Shown here one piece after another: positions 1-8,089 of a DNA stretch of 61,589 nucleotides. Made by a program: the position numbers and the translations under genes. This DNA comes from Bdellovibrionales bacterium (lineage in GTDB: Bacteria > Bdellovibrionota > Bdellovibrionia > Bdellovibrionales > JAMPXM01), in assembly GCA_005808505.1 (NCBI GenBank), contig SYLX01000018.1, positions 1 through 61,589 of the forward strand, in the 5' to 3' direction. Numbering within the stretch: the first letter of the stretch is position 1; the number at the start of each line of letters is the position of its first letter. The notes below the pieces were generated by a model. The model ran no database searches, had not been told where the DNA came from, and saw nothing but the letters and a program-made list of their open reading frames with translations.

Positions 1-151
1 TACGCATCTTCGATGCTCCAGCGAAGCTCGCTCTCAGCACCGCAATCAAAACATGCCGCCGGCATGTTTTGCTGCGTTCGCTTAAGGGCCTCTCACCCGC
101 TCGCGCTTTCAGCGCGACGCTTGCACTCCAGTGCGTGCACCACGCCATGGT
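1..151. other. Left-edge segment with no gene; one perfect inverted repeat
   Basis: I see no supportable gene here. Positions 48-57 and 61-70 form a perfect 10-bp inverted repeat (AAAACATGCC / GGCATGTTTT) with a 3-nt loop, and several shorter GC-rich inverted repeats follow. It lies downstream of the minus-strand tRNA and its terminator, so it may be the 3' end or trailer of something outside the window. No function can be assigned. Confidence 0.4.
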
Positions 152-180
152 CAAAAAAAAAGCCACCCGGTGGGTGGCTT
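152..180 (-). terminator. Rho-independent terminator of tRNA-Asp
   Basis: A 7-bp GC-rich stem (162-168 with 172-178, sequence GCCACCC / GGGTGGC) with a 3-nt loop sits just downstream of the minus-strand tRNA. On the minus strand it is followed by an uninterrupted U-run (the A-tract at 153-161). A T-tract lies on the other side (179-187), so it could also act in the other direction. Confidence 0.85.
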
Positions 181-194
181 CTTTTTTTGAAAAA

Positions 195-271
195 TGGCGG
201 GGTGGACGGGACTCGAACCCGCGGCCTCCGCCGTGACAGGGCGGCGTTATAACCAACTTAACTACCACCCC
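195..271 (-). tRNA. tRNA-Asp (anticodon GTC)
   Basis: On the minus strand a complete cloverleaf can be drawn. The acceptor stem is GGGGTGG pairing with CCACCCC. The anticodon arm is CCGCC-CTGTCAC-GGCGG with anticodon GTC, and the T arm is GCGGG-TTCGAGT-CCCGT. The discriminator is G73, and a CCA end is encoded in the DNA (197-195). The total is 77 nt, the usual length of bacterial tRNA-Asp. It is followed at once by a strong terminator, so it is a monocistronic or last tRNA gene. Confidence 0.97.
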
Positions 272-436
272 GCTAGGCGACAGTTACATGTTCGCGAGAA
301 ATGTTTTTATATGGAAACTCCTCCGCCGATTCAACAACTATTTCGTCGAGATACGCAAATTTTTGTGCCCAAAAAAAGGGCTGGTAGCGGAGCCCTCGTC
401 AGCGATACTAATGAGTACATAAAACAAGGAGTTAAC

Positions 437-757
437 ATGCTTCGTTCGCTCGTGCTTTCGGCTGTGTTTGCATTGGTTGCTACTCCCCTCATCGCTTTTG
501 CTAATCCGCAAAACGTTGAAGTGAAGATCGATGGAATGACTTGCGCGTCTTGCGCGAAGAAGGTGACCGAGAATCTGCAGAAGGTTCCGAACCTCGACAA
601 GGCTTCCGTAAAGATCGATCTCGCGGCTAACACTGCGAAGGTGAAAGTCGCGAATGCCGACGCACAAACAATCGCGGCGATCCAAGATGCCGTGACGAAG
701 GCAGGCTACAAAGTTACGGGCGCTCCCGTAGTGACGGAAGAGAAGAAGACTAACTAA
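437..757 (+). CDS. Exported HMA-domain heavy-metal-binding protein
   Basis: This 106-residue protein has a signal peptide (about residues 1-22, cleavage near A-F-A-N) and one HMA domain carrying the metal-binding loop GMTCASC. The CxxC pair binds Cu(I), Hg or similar soft metals in this family (MerP, CopZ-like). Because it is exported, it should act as a periplasmic metal scavenger or chaperone. The ATG at 437 follows AAGGA (426-430); longer in-frame readings would lose the signal peptide and have no ribosome site. No mer or cop partner gene lies next to it, so the metal cannot be named. The tail is Lys/Glu-rich. Confidence 0.88.
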   Translation: MLRSLVLSAVFALVATPLIAFANPQNVEVKIDGMTCASCAKKVTENLQKVPNLDKASVKIDLAANTAKVKVANADAQTIAAIQDAVTKAGYKVTGAPVVTEEKKTN

Positions 758-782
758 GTCTCACTTCCTCCCGATTATACTT

Positions 783-807
783 AGGCGTTAGCCTACGGCT
801 GGCGCCT
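783..807. other. Imperfect hairpin downstream of the HMA gene
   Basis: AGGCG (783-787) pairs with CGCCT (803-807) and AGCC (790-793) pairs with GGCT (797-800), with a 2x2 internal loop. It lies 25 bp after the HMA stop codon and could terminate that gene, but no real U-run follows. Confidence 0.35.
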
Positions 808-911
808 TCGTAAAGTTCACGAAAAGAAATACGTCCAGATTCCGGACACTTACGTTTTGCACCCATACAGATTCAGTTGCGAATCTAAGCTGTGTAAGTT
901 ATATGTAAGTC

Positions 912-2237
912 ATGGACGTGAAACGTAAGCTCGAAATTCTCGCCGACGCTGCTAAGTACGATGCTTCCTGCGCAAGCTCTGGCTCACGCCGCAAACGTGA
1001 CGCTCAAGGGATGGGCAACACCGAAGGCATGGGCATCTGCCATAGCTACACTCCTGACGGTCGCTGCGTTTCGCTCCTCAAGATTCTCTTCACCAACTTC
1101 TGCATTTACGACTGCCGGTTCTGCATCAACCGACTTTCGAGCGACACTCCCCGCGCAAAGTTCAGCGTGGAGGAAGTCGTGTGGCTCACGATGGAGTTCT
1201 ACCGTCGGAACTACATCGAAGGCCTTTTCTTAAGCTCCGGAATCATCCAGAGCGTCGATTACACAATGGAACAAATCACCGAGGTCGCGCGTCGCCTTCG
1301 CGAAGAGCACCGCTTTGGGGGTTACATCCATTTGAAGGTCGTTCCCGGTGCTAGTGACGAAATGATCGAACGCGCAGGGCTTTATGCAGATCGCGTGAGT
1401 GCGAACATTGAGATGCCGACGCAATCGGATCTTGATCGGGTGGCGACGGCAAAGAAGATCACGACAGTTCTCGATTCGATGACCGACATCCGTGAAAAGC
1501 TCGACGAGAGCAAGGAGAGTCGGAAGTCGCTCGAGAAAGCAGCTCCATCAACCCCGCCCGCGGCGAAAACCATTTCGCCGTGGGTGGCGGCGCAGTCTGC
1601 CGGCAAAAAAGCGAAGATCTTCGCACCTGCTGGTCAAACCACGCAGATGATCGTGGGCGCGACTCCTACGCCTGACGCCGTTCTCTTGAACCGCTCGCAA
1701 AACCTCTACAAAGGTTACGGACTCCGCCGCGTTTATTACTCGGCTTACTCCCCGATTCCGAATGCTGATGCGTCAATGCCCGTGGAGCGACCCGCGCTCG
1801 TTCGCGAGAATCGCTTGTACCAAGCCGATTGGCTCATGCGTTTTTACGGGTTTCGTGCGGAAGAACTCACCGATGATTGCACATCGAATCTTTCGCTCGA
1901 GTTTGATCCGAAGACTTCGTGGGCGATTCGCAATCGCGCGTTCTTCCCTGTCGATGTGAACAAAGCTTCGCGCGAGGCTTTGCTGCGAATTCCTGGCATC
2001 GGCGTGCGAAACGTTGAGCGCATCTTGCAAGTGCGCCGCTTCCGCAAGCTCACTTTGAACGACCTTCGTAAGCTGCGCGTTTCGATTCCGAAGGCGCGGT
2101 TTTTCATCACCACGGCCGATCACAATCCGGATGCCTACCGGATTGACCGCGAGAATTTGACGTCAGTTCTAAAACCGCGTGAGCGCCAGCTCTCGCTTTT
2201 TGAAGATCGCGTGCTCGCTAAAACGGGCGAGCTTTGA
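912..2237 (+). CDS. Radical SAM protein, putative DNA modification/repair (TIGR03916 type)
   Basis: This 441-residue cytoplasmic protein has the radical-SAM cluster motif CX3CX2C at Cys64, Cys68 and Cys71 (CIYDCRFC). Near residues 347-373 lies a helix-hairpin-helix (VNKASREALLRIPGIGVRNV), typical of non-specific DNA binding. This layout matches the family annotated as putative DNA modification/repair radical SAM protein. Members are normally encoded next to a DUF4130/uracil-DNA-glycosylase-like partner, and that is exactly the next gene, 16 bp downstream. The reaction is not known. A basic, Ala/Lys/Ser-rich insert (about residues 190-240) separates the SAM barrel from the C-terminal part. The ribosome site before the ATG is weak (GTAAG). 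Confidence 0.88.
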   Translation: MDVKRKLEILADAAKYDASCASSGSRRKRDAQGMGNTEGMGICHSYTPDGRCVSLLKILFTNFCIYDCRFCINRLSSDTPRAKFSVEEVVWLTMEFYRRNYIEGLFLSSGIIQSVDYTMEQITEVARRLREEHRFGGYIHLKVVPGASDEMIERAGLYADRVSANIEMPTQSDLDRVATAKKITTVLDSMTDIREKLDESKESRKSLEKAAPSTPPAAKTISPWVAAQSAGKKAKIFAPAGQTTQMIVGATPTPDAVLLNRSQNLYKGYGLRRVYYSAYSPIPNADASMPVERPALVRENRLYQADWLMRFYGFRAEELTDDCTSNLSLEFDPKTSWAIRNRAFFPVDVNKASREALLRIPGIGVRNVERILQVRRFRKLTLNDLRKLRVSIPKARFFITTADHNPDAYRIDRENLTSVLKPRERQLSLFEDRVLAKTGEL

Positions 2238-2253
2238 GAAAGGGTCACGGAGC

Positions 2254-3726
2254 ATGAGAGTATTTGAAATCCGCGATGGCTTTGACGAATTCCGTTCCGT
2301 AGCGAAGACATGCATTGAGCAAGGCTTTGCGCCTGAGCACGTGCGCTTTGTAGAACCCGGTGGCGAAGGTGATCTTTTCTCCCAGCTGACGATCCCAAGT
2401 GACGTCACGAACTGGGTGCGTGATCCCTCGTACACTTACGATGCGGGTGGTTTGCTCGAGAAAGCGAACGCAAAATTCTTTGTTCCTGCGAAGTTCATGG
2501 ATATCGCGCGCGACGTGGCTCACCATAAATCTCCCGACAAGTGGACGCTGATCTATCGCCTGCTTTGGAGGATCACGCACGAAACGCGTCATCTTCTCGA
2601 GATTGCAACGGATGATGACGTCATCGCCGCTCATCATATGCAAAAAGCCGTGAGCCGCGAGATTCACAAAGTGCACGCGTTCGTTCGCTTCCAGAAAACG
2701 GAAGATCCCGAAGGACGTGAGCGTTATGTTGCGTGGATCAAGACTGAGCATCCGGTGCTCCCGCTCGCGGTGCCGCTCTTCGTGCGTCGATTTGGCGATA
2801 AGCCGTGGTCGATTCTTTCGCCGCAAATCTCAGCGCACTGGGATACGCATACGCTTTGCTACGGCGATGGCGTCGAACATCAGCCTCAGCGCGAAGAGTC
2901 GCTTGATGATCTGTGGAAGAGCTACTATCGCTCGATCTTTAATCCGGCTCGCTTGAAGGTAAAAGCAATGAAGTCCGAGATGCCGATGAGGTATTGGGGA
3001 GCTCTGCCCGAAACAGATCTAATCGAAGATCTTATTCGCGAAGTTCCTGAGCGGCTCACGCGCATGGCCGAGCGCCAGAACAAAGAGGCGGTGCCGCCGA
3101 AAACTCGCAGCATCGAGGAGTTAAAAGCCGCAGCTGGTGGTTGTCGTGCGTGCCCGTTGGGTGACCACGCAACACAAACTGTATTCGGTGAAGGCCCCCT
3201 AAACGCGAGCCTCATGATCATTGGTGAGCAACCTGGTGACGAAGAAGATCTTGCGGGGAAACCTTTTGTCGGTCCTGCAGGCAAAGTTTTCGATCGCGCG
3301 ATGAAGACGGCCGGAGTTTCGCGCGCGGGAGTTTATCTGACAAACGCGGTTAAGCACTTTAAGTGGAAGCCAGGGCCCCCCGCAAAACCTCGTTTGCACC
3401 AAAAGCCTTCGGGCTCCGAGATGCACGCGTGTCGACCGTGGCTTGAACGAGAGATTGACCTTGTTCGGCCAACAGTCATCGTGTGCATGGGACAAACGGC
3501 GGCGACTTCACTCCTGGGACGGATGGTGAAGATCACAGATGAGATTGGCAAGGTCCATCGTGATACCCCTTGGGCGTCACACGTGTTGATCACCTACCAT
3601 CCTTCGGCCATCCTTCGTGCGCCCTCGCCTGAGGAAGGTGCACGCATGCAGGCGGAGCTGGAACGTACGCTTGTTTTGGCCGGTCATTTGGCATCGTTTG
3701 AGTCTCGTCTGTCGGCTTCTGTCTGA
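2254..3726 (+). CDS. DUF4130-UdgX fusion: uracil-DNA glycosylase-like DNA metabolism protein
   Basis: 490 residues. The N-terminal half (to about 270) is the TIGR03915/DUF4130-type domain, recognisable by FNPARLKVKAMKSEMP and RYWGALPE. The C-terminal 200 residues are a family-4-like uracil-DNA glycosylase: Cys297, Cys300, Cys393 and Cys411 fit the 4Fe-4S ligands and GEQPG (324-328) is motif A. A basic loop with His382 (KPRLHQK) matches the R-loop of UdgX, whose histidine forms a covalent bond with uracil-containing DNA. The ATG at 2254 is chosen because AAAGGG precedes it by about 9 nt; the longer frame overlaps the radical SAM gene. The two genes form an operon. The glycosylase assignment is firm, while the role of the N-terminal domain is unknown. 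Confidence 0.9.
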   Translation: MRVFEIRDGFDEFRSVAKTCIEQGFAPEHVRFVEPGGEGDLFSQLTIPSDVTNWVRDPSYTYDAGGLLEKANAKFFVPAKFMDIARDVAHHKSPDKWTLIYRLLWRITHETRHLLEIATDDDVIAAHHMQKAVSREIHKVHAFVRFQKTEDPEGRERYVAWIKTEHPVLPLAVPLFVRRFGDKPWSILSPQISAHWDTHTLCYGDGVEHQPQREESLDDLWKSYYRSIFNPARLKVKAMKSEMPMRYWGALPETDLIEDLIREVPERLTRMAERQNKEAVPPKTRSIEELKAAAGGCRACPLGDHATQTVFGEGPLNASLMIIGEQPGDEEDLAGKPFVGPAGKVFDRAMKTAGVSRAGVYLTNAVKHFKWKPGPPAKPRLHQKPSGSEMHACRPWLEREIDLVRPTVIVCMGQTAATSLLGRMVKITDEIGKVHRDTPWASHVLITYHPSAILRAPSPEEGARMQAELERTLVLAGHLASFESRLSASV

Positions 3727-3764
3727 CAGAGATCATGACGGAGTAAAAACAAAAAGATAACCGT

Positions 3765-3791
3765 ATCCGCTCTGGAGCTTCCAGGGCGGAT
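3765..3791. other. 12-bp hairpin between UdgX and the next gene
   Basis: ATCCGCTCTGGA (3765-3776) pairs with TCCAGGGCGGAT (3780-3791) around a 3-nt loop, with one G-T pair. It is 38 bp after the UdgX stop and 47 bp before the next start. It may be a terminator without a U-run, or a leader structure of the next gene. Confidence 0.45.
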
Positions 3792-3837
3792 CAGCTATGG
3801 TGCGCCCACAGTCAACCTTTGGTGGTGGAGTTTCGCC

Positions 3838-4260
3838 ATGCGCGCTGCCCTTGTCATGATCGCAAGCTTTTTCGCGTTTTCACCGAATGGTCACTCCCTA
3901 ATGCAACCTACGGAGCGACTCACTCAATTGAAGTGCGAAGCCGAAGACATGATCGGCTCGTGGAAACTGATCTTCGATCCCAAAACCGAAACGGTTCGTA
4001 CGGTAACGAATTTCATCTTCATCACTAATTACGAGCTCATCGAATTCGATTCGGGAGCAAAGACCGATCAAGCAACCATCGTTTTAAAAGAAGTTCCGTC
4101 AGGCGCAACTTTCGCGATCGGACTCAACCAACGCGCTTATTCGGGCGACGACGATGTTCCCGGCGAGTTCGTTCTCCTCGAAGCTCCGGCCGGTGCGACG
4201 CCCGCCAATGCTTCGATCGCGAAGATCGAGTGCAACCTCAAGTTTGAGCCTGCACTCTGA
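3838..4260 (+). CDS. Hypothetical exported protein
   Basis: 140 residues beginning with a hydrophobic stretch (about residues 2-17) that looks like a short signal peptide. The rest is a beta-rich, acidic domain with two cysteines (in LKCEAED and IECNLKF). I do not recognise a family. The ATG at 3838 is preceded by GGTGGAG. The gene converges on the aminophenol operon, with its stop codon only 2 bp from that operon's last stop codon, so there is no room for a normal terminator between them. Confidence 0.65.
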   Translation: MRAALVMIASFFAFSPNGHSLMQPTERLTQLKCEAEDMIGSWKLIFDPKTETVRTVTNFIFITNYELIEFDSGAKTDQATIVLKEVPSGATFAIGLNQRAYSGDDDVPGEFVLLEAPAGATPANASIAKIECNLKFEPAL

Positions 4261-4262
4261 GC

Positions 4263-5711
4263 TCACTTCACTCTCGCTAAAACTTTAAGTTCCACCGCAA
4301 TCGGAGTTGGCAGGGCGCCGACTTCAACGGTCGTGCGGCAAGGTCCGATCGGAATGCCAGCCTCATCTTTTCGCGCGCCGAAGTATTCACCGTAAACGCG
4401 ATTGAACGTTGAGAAATCGCGCTTCATATCCGTCAAATAGGCTTGAACGTCGATCACATCATCGAGCGTTGCTCCGGCGTCTTCAAGGATCACGCGAATG
4501 TTCTCGATCACGCTGCGGGTTTGCACCTCAACGTCGTAAGCCGTGACTGCGCCCTTATCGTTCAACGTCACGCCAGGGATTTCTTTGGTGCCCGGCTTGC
4601 GGGGGCCGCAGCCCGAGACAAACAGGAACTCACCTTCGCGTCTTGCGTGCGGGTAAGGGCCTACGGGTGGTGGAGCTTTCACACTCGCGATGCGTTCACC
4701 GTCGGAAGCACGAGCCGACTGAACCTTGCGAGAGGAAGCACGAGGACCAACACTCGTGGATTTCGGTGCGGTCGAAGATCGCGTCGTCGAAACGGACAAC
4801 CGCTCAACGAGATCGGCTTCGTCGTTGACCCAATCCGGAATCGATTGGATTGCCTTCTGCGGATAGAGGCCTACGAGTGCGGCACCCGTGCCCCAGATCG
4901 GTTGGTAATCGAAGACGCGGCCTTCAAATGCATTCGTTTTTCCCGTTAGTCCATTCAACCACCAGACGCCTTTGAATCCCATATCGGCGTTGGCTTGGCG
5001 TGAGTACTCGCGCGCAATTTCCGAGACGTCTTCAAGGCGGCCTTCCGAGAAAAGATCCAGAACTTTTCGGTTCCACTCGTCATCTTTCAGAGATGAGAGT
5101 TTATCTTTCGCGGGATCAATGTCGGTTGTTTCAAAACGCGATGACAAGCCAGAAACGACGACGACGACTGTGCGTTTTCCGTGCTTTTCAATCGCACGCA
5201 TGGCGGCTTGGCCGATGGAGAGTGTTTCTTGTTTCTCCGCGTACATATTGCAAGACGCCATCGCAGCCGGCAGGCGATTCATTGGATTCAATAGCTTTTG
5301 CGCAACGATCGAACCCGCGTCGATCGGGAATCCGCGGTAGTTCACTTCGCGAACGTAGTGACCGAGCTCTTTGACTTCCGCCATGTAGGCGCGCGCGAAG
5401 TCCGCATCCATTTTGAAATCGTAGTGAATGGAGCCGTATTCATGCCAGTTGTGATCAACGAGCGTCCACTGCGGGTTCGGGTCTGCTTGGAACAAGTAAC
5501 CAAGAACCGAGAGCCACTGGGTCGAGAAGTACAAAACCATCTCGGCGTCTGATGCTTCGATTTCGCGGCGAACGACATCGAACGAATCGCGAAGTGACTT
5601 CCATCCTGGGGATTTCTCAGGAGCAAGCAACACATGCGGAAGACCCGGCACCACGTAACACGCCGTGATCAAGGAGTTTTCGGGAGTCGTGAGTTTGCGA
5701 ATGGAGGTCAT
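4263..5711 (-). CDS. 2-aminophenol 1,6-dioxygenase alpha subunit fused to 2-aminomuconate deaminase (RidA family)
   Basis: 482 residues in two parts. Residues 1 to about 300 resemble the extradiol-type (LigB superfamily) alpha subunit AmnA, which supports the beta subunit in opening the ring of 2-aminophenol. A Ser/Thr-rich linker (about 310-345) leads to a RidA/YjgF domain (about 347-482) with GPYPHARREG, the conserved Arg in GPCRTTVEVGALP, and the usual length. In aminophenol pathways a RidA-like protein (AmnD) deaminates 2-aminomuconate. The start at 5711 follows GGGAG and overlaps the upstream amnB stop by 4 bp (ATGA), which implies translational coupling. In the known Pseudomonas and Comamonas pathways AmnA and AmnD are separate proteins, so the fusion is unusual. 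Confidence 0.85.
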   Translation of the reverse strand: MTSIRKLTTPENSLITACYVVPGLPHVLLAPEKSPGWKSLRDSFDVVRREIEASDAEMVLYFSTQWLSVLGYLFQADPNPQWTLVDHNWHEYGSIHYDFKMDADFARAYMAEVKELGHYVREVNYRGFPIDAGSIVAQKLLNPMNRLPAAMASCNMYAEKQETLSIGQAAMRAIEKHGKRTVVVVVSGLSSRFETTDIDPAKDKLSSLKDDEWNRKVLDLFSEGRLEDVSEIAREYSRQANADMGFKGVWWLNGLTGKTNAFEGRVFDYQPIWGTGAALVGLYPQKAIQSIPDWVNDEADLVERLSVSTTRSSTAPKSTSVGPRASSRKVQSARASDGERIASVKAPPPVGPYPHARREGEFLFVSGCGPRKPGTKEIPGVTLNDKGAVTAYDVEVQTRSVIENIRVILEDAGATLDDVIDVQAYLTDMKRDFSTFNRVYGEYFGARKDEAGIPIGPCRTTVEVGALPTPIAVELKVLARVK

Positions 5712-6622
5712 CGTGCAGCTCCCTTCAAGTTGTGATTGGTTTCGTGATCCCACTCGACAACAGCGTTGCCTGTTCCGATTACCGTTCCGTAGCCGTGTAC
5801 TTCGGCAGGATACGAAGGCATGCCAAGGGCCGAGAGCATCCACGTGAGCGCACCTGCTTTAACTTCGGCTGAAGCCATGTCCATGAACTCAGGGAGGATG
5901 TCGATAAGCTCTTGGGAGCGTCCCTCGCGCATCATCTTGATCACTTCCATATCCCAAAGATACTGGCCGTGGTGATAGATGTGCTCAAAGCTCATGTCTT
6001 CCGGAATCTCGGGTTCAGTCGTGAAGTGACGGTGCGAGAGTGAGTTCGATGCCAAGAGCACCGCTCGTTTTCCTGAGCGCTCAACCGCACGGCGTGTGGC
6101 TTCGCCAAGTTTTTTCATTTCTTCTTGGCCGACTTCGTTTGAGAAGTAGTAGGGCGAGTTGTTCGACGAAATGCTGACCATCGGAACGTCGAATGCAGGG
6201 TTACTCAAATACATGGAAGTGATCGCGCCGTAGTCGATACGGAAGTCAGGGTTCTTCATGACTTTGGTGAGAAGGCCTGCTTTTTTTCCTTCTTCCGCGA
6301 TGAGGAGCGAGAGATCAACATCGACTTTCACGTCGTATTGGAAGCGGAAAAGATGCGGGAAGATCGGATCCACCGACAAACCTTTAAAGTGCGGGAGCCC
6401 AAGTACGTGATGGCCCACGTACGTCATCCAGTGAGGCGAATGCACGATGAAAACATCGGGTTTCTTCGGCAGAATGCTGTTACGTAAACGCTCGTAGCCC
6501 CAGCGTAGGTTATCCCAGCCGCCTTCGGAACGAGGCTCGTTCTGCGGAGGATTTTCCGCATACACGAGATGCGGCGGATGTGGGGCCAAGACTCCGGCGA
6601 TGATGCGACCTTGGTTTGCCAT
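5708..6622 (-). CDS. amnB: 2-aminophenol 1,6-dioxygenase beta (catalytic) subunit
   Basis: 304 residues of the class III extradiol dioxygenase (LigB) superfamily. The N-terminus has APHPPH (His15, His18) and then VHSPHW (His61, His64), the positions where the family places its Fe(II) histidines. A conserved acidic ligand can be supplied by VVEWDHE near the C-terminus. The enzyme cleaves 2-aminophenol between C1 and C6 to give 2-aminomuconate 6-semialdehyde. The start is supported by AAGGAG about 8 nt upstream. It lies 21 bp after amnC and overlaps the alpha-subunit fusion gene, as expected for subunits of one enzyme. A related o-aminophenolic substrate is possible. Confidence 0.87.
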   Translation of the reverse strand: MANQGRIIAGVLAPHPPHLVYAENPPQNEPRSEGGWDNLRWGYERLRNSILPKKPDVFIVHSPHWMTYVGHHVLGLPHFKGLSVDPIFPHLFRFQYDVKVDVDLSLLIAEEGKKAGLLTKVMKNPDFRIDYGAITSMYLSNPAFDVPMVSISSNNSPYYFSNEVGQEEMKKLGEATRRAVERSGKRAVLLASNSLSHRHFTTEPEIPEDMSFEHIYHHGQYLWDMEVIKMMREGRSQELIDILPEFMDMASAEVKAGALTWMLSALGMPSYPAEVHGYGTVIGTGNAVVEWDHETNHNLKGAAR

Positions 6623-6643
6623 GGTGATCGACTCCTTAAAACC

Positions 6644-8089
6644 TTATCCGTGCTTGATGCAGATCGTTTTTGCTTCGGTGAAAAATTCGAAACTTTCTTC
6701 TTGGCCTTCTCGTCCGAGACCACTCGCCTTGACTCCACCGAAGGGAAGACGAAGATCCCGCATGAGCCAAGTGTTGACCCAAACGGTGCCGGCGTGAAGT
6801 TCTTCTGCGACCGTATGCGCTCGCTGAAGCGACTTCGTCCACACGGTTGCGGAGAGTCCGTAAGTCACGCCATTGGCCATCTCGATCGCTTCTTCATCGG
6901 TATCAAACGGCGTGATCGAAACGACGGGGCCAAAGATTTCTTCTTGTTGGATCCGCGAGACATGTTTAACGCCAGCGAAGACTGTCGGCTCAAGGAAGTA
7001 TCCGTTTGCGAGCTCAGCCGATAACTTCGGGAGATTTCCACCTGCGAGAATTTGGATGCCTTCATCACGCGCATGCTTCAAGAAGCTTTCGACTTTTTCG
7101 AGATGGTCTTTGGAGACGAGCGGCCCAAGGAAAGTGTCTTTTTCGCGCGGATCGCCTACTTTCAACGCTTTTGCCTGCGCCACGAACTTTTCGACGAACT
7201 CGTTGTAGATGCCTCGCTGAACATAGAGGCGCGAGCCGCAGAGACAAATCTCACCTTGGTTGAGGAAGCTTGAGCGAATCGACATGCGTACAGCTTCTTC
7301 GAGATCCGCATCATCGAAAATGATGTTCGGGTTTTTTCCGCCGAGCTCAAGCGAAAGCTTTTTGAACATCGGAGCTGCCGCCGTTGCGATCGCGCGGCCT
7401 GTGGTCGTGCCGCCCGTGAAGCTGATGAGCGGAACATCGGGATGCGTGACTAACGCTTGCCCCGCTCGCGGACCGGTGCCGAAGATCATGTTTACGACAC
7501 CATTCGGAAGCTCGGCCTCTTGGAAGATTTCGCAAAGAAGATACGCCGTATGCGACGTGAATTCCGAAGGCTTCGCTACGGCCGTGTTACCGAAGGCGAT
7601 CGCGGGCGCAATCTTCCACGTGAGAAGGTAAAGCGGAAGGTTCCACGGTGAGATCAGCCCCGCGACACCCAGAGGCTTGCGCGAAGTGTAGTTGAACGCG
7701 GTTTGATCCATTCGAGTCGCGCGGTCGTGGCTATGAAGAATCGTCCCCGCAAAAAACCGAAAGTTGTGCGACGCCCGCGAGATATCCATTTGTGAGGCAA
7801 GCCACACGGGTTTGCCTTGATCGGCGGACTCGGCTTCAGCGAGTTTCACCTTACGCTCATCGATGAGATCAGCGATGCGGTAGAGAAATTTTGCGCGTTC
7901 TTCCGCTTTCGTGCGCGACCAATCGGTGAACGCTGTCTTCGCACTATCAACCGCGAGCGCCACATCACGCTCATCGGAATCGCTCACGAGAAGATGTGGC
8001 TTTCCCGTCGCGGGATTAAAGCTCTCTAAGTACTTCTCGCTTTGCGGAGGAACAAACTCACCGTTGATGAAATTCCAAAGTTTATTCAT
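6644..8089 (-). CDS. amnC: 2-aminomuconate 6-semialdehyde dehydrogenase (aldehyde dehydrogenase family)
   Basis: 481 residues, the full length of an NAD-dependent aldehyde dehydrogenase. Visible motifs are SPWNLPLYLLTWK (cofactor domain), FTGGTTTGR, Glu248 in LELGGKNP and the nucleophile Cys282 in NQGEICLCGSR. The GEICLC signature is shared with AmnC and the eukaryotic homologue ALDH8A1. It oxidises the ring-cleavage product to 2-aminomuconate before the semialdehyde can cyclise to picolinate. The ATG at 8089 overlaps the upstream amidase stop by 8 bp and has GGAG upstream. Its position right before amnB supports the assignment; other muconic semialdehydes could be the substrate. Confidence 0.88.
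   Translation of the reverse strand: MNKLWNFINGEFVPPQSEKYLESFNPATGKPHLLVSDSDERDVALAVDSAKTAFTDWSRTKAEERAKFLYRIADLIDERKVKLAEAESADQGKPVWLASQMDISRASHNFRFFAGTILHSHDRATRMDQTAFNYTSRKPLGVAGLISPWNLPLYLLTWKIAPAIAFGNTAVAKPSEFTSHTAYLLCEIFQEAELPNGVVNMIFGTGPRAGQALVTHPDVPLISFTGGTTTGRAIATAAAPMFKKLSLELGGKNPNIIFDDADLEEAVRMSIRSSFLNQGEICLCGSRLYVQRGIYNEFVEKFVAQAKALKVGDPREKDTFLGPLVSKDHLEKVESFLKHARDEGIQILAGGNLPKLSAELANGYFLEPTVFAGVKHVSRIQQEEIFGPVVSITPFDTDEEAIEMANGVTYGLSATVWTKSLQRAHTVAEELHAGTVWVNTWLMRDLRLPFGGVKASGLGREGQEESFEFFTEAKTICIKHG

Noticed and set aside
194-436. In-frame extension of the HMA protein gene back into the tRNA region
   Set aside because: It would run through the tRNA gene and hide a clear signal peptide; the ATG at 437 has its own ribosome site.
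331-685. Two minus-strand frames opposite the HMA gene
   Set aside because: They are antisense to a well-supported gene, with no ribosome sites and no protein-like composition.
2245-2826. Long minus-strand frame of 193 codons opposite the UdgX fusion gene
   Set aside because: It mirrors a recognised coding region; the frame stays open because of codon bias, and no motif is present.
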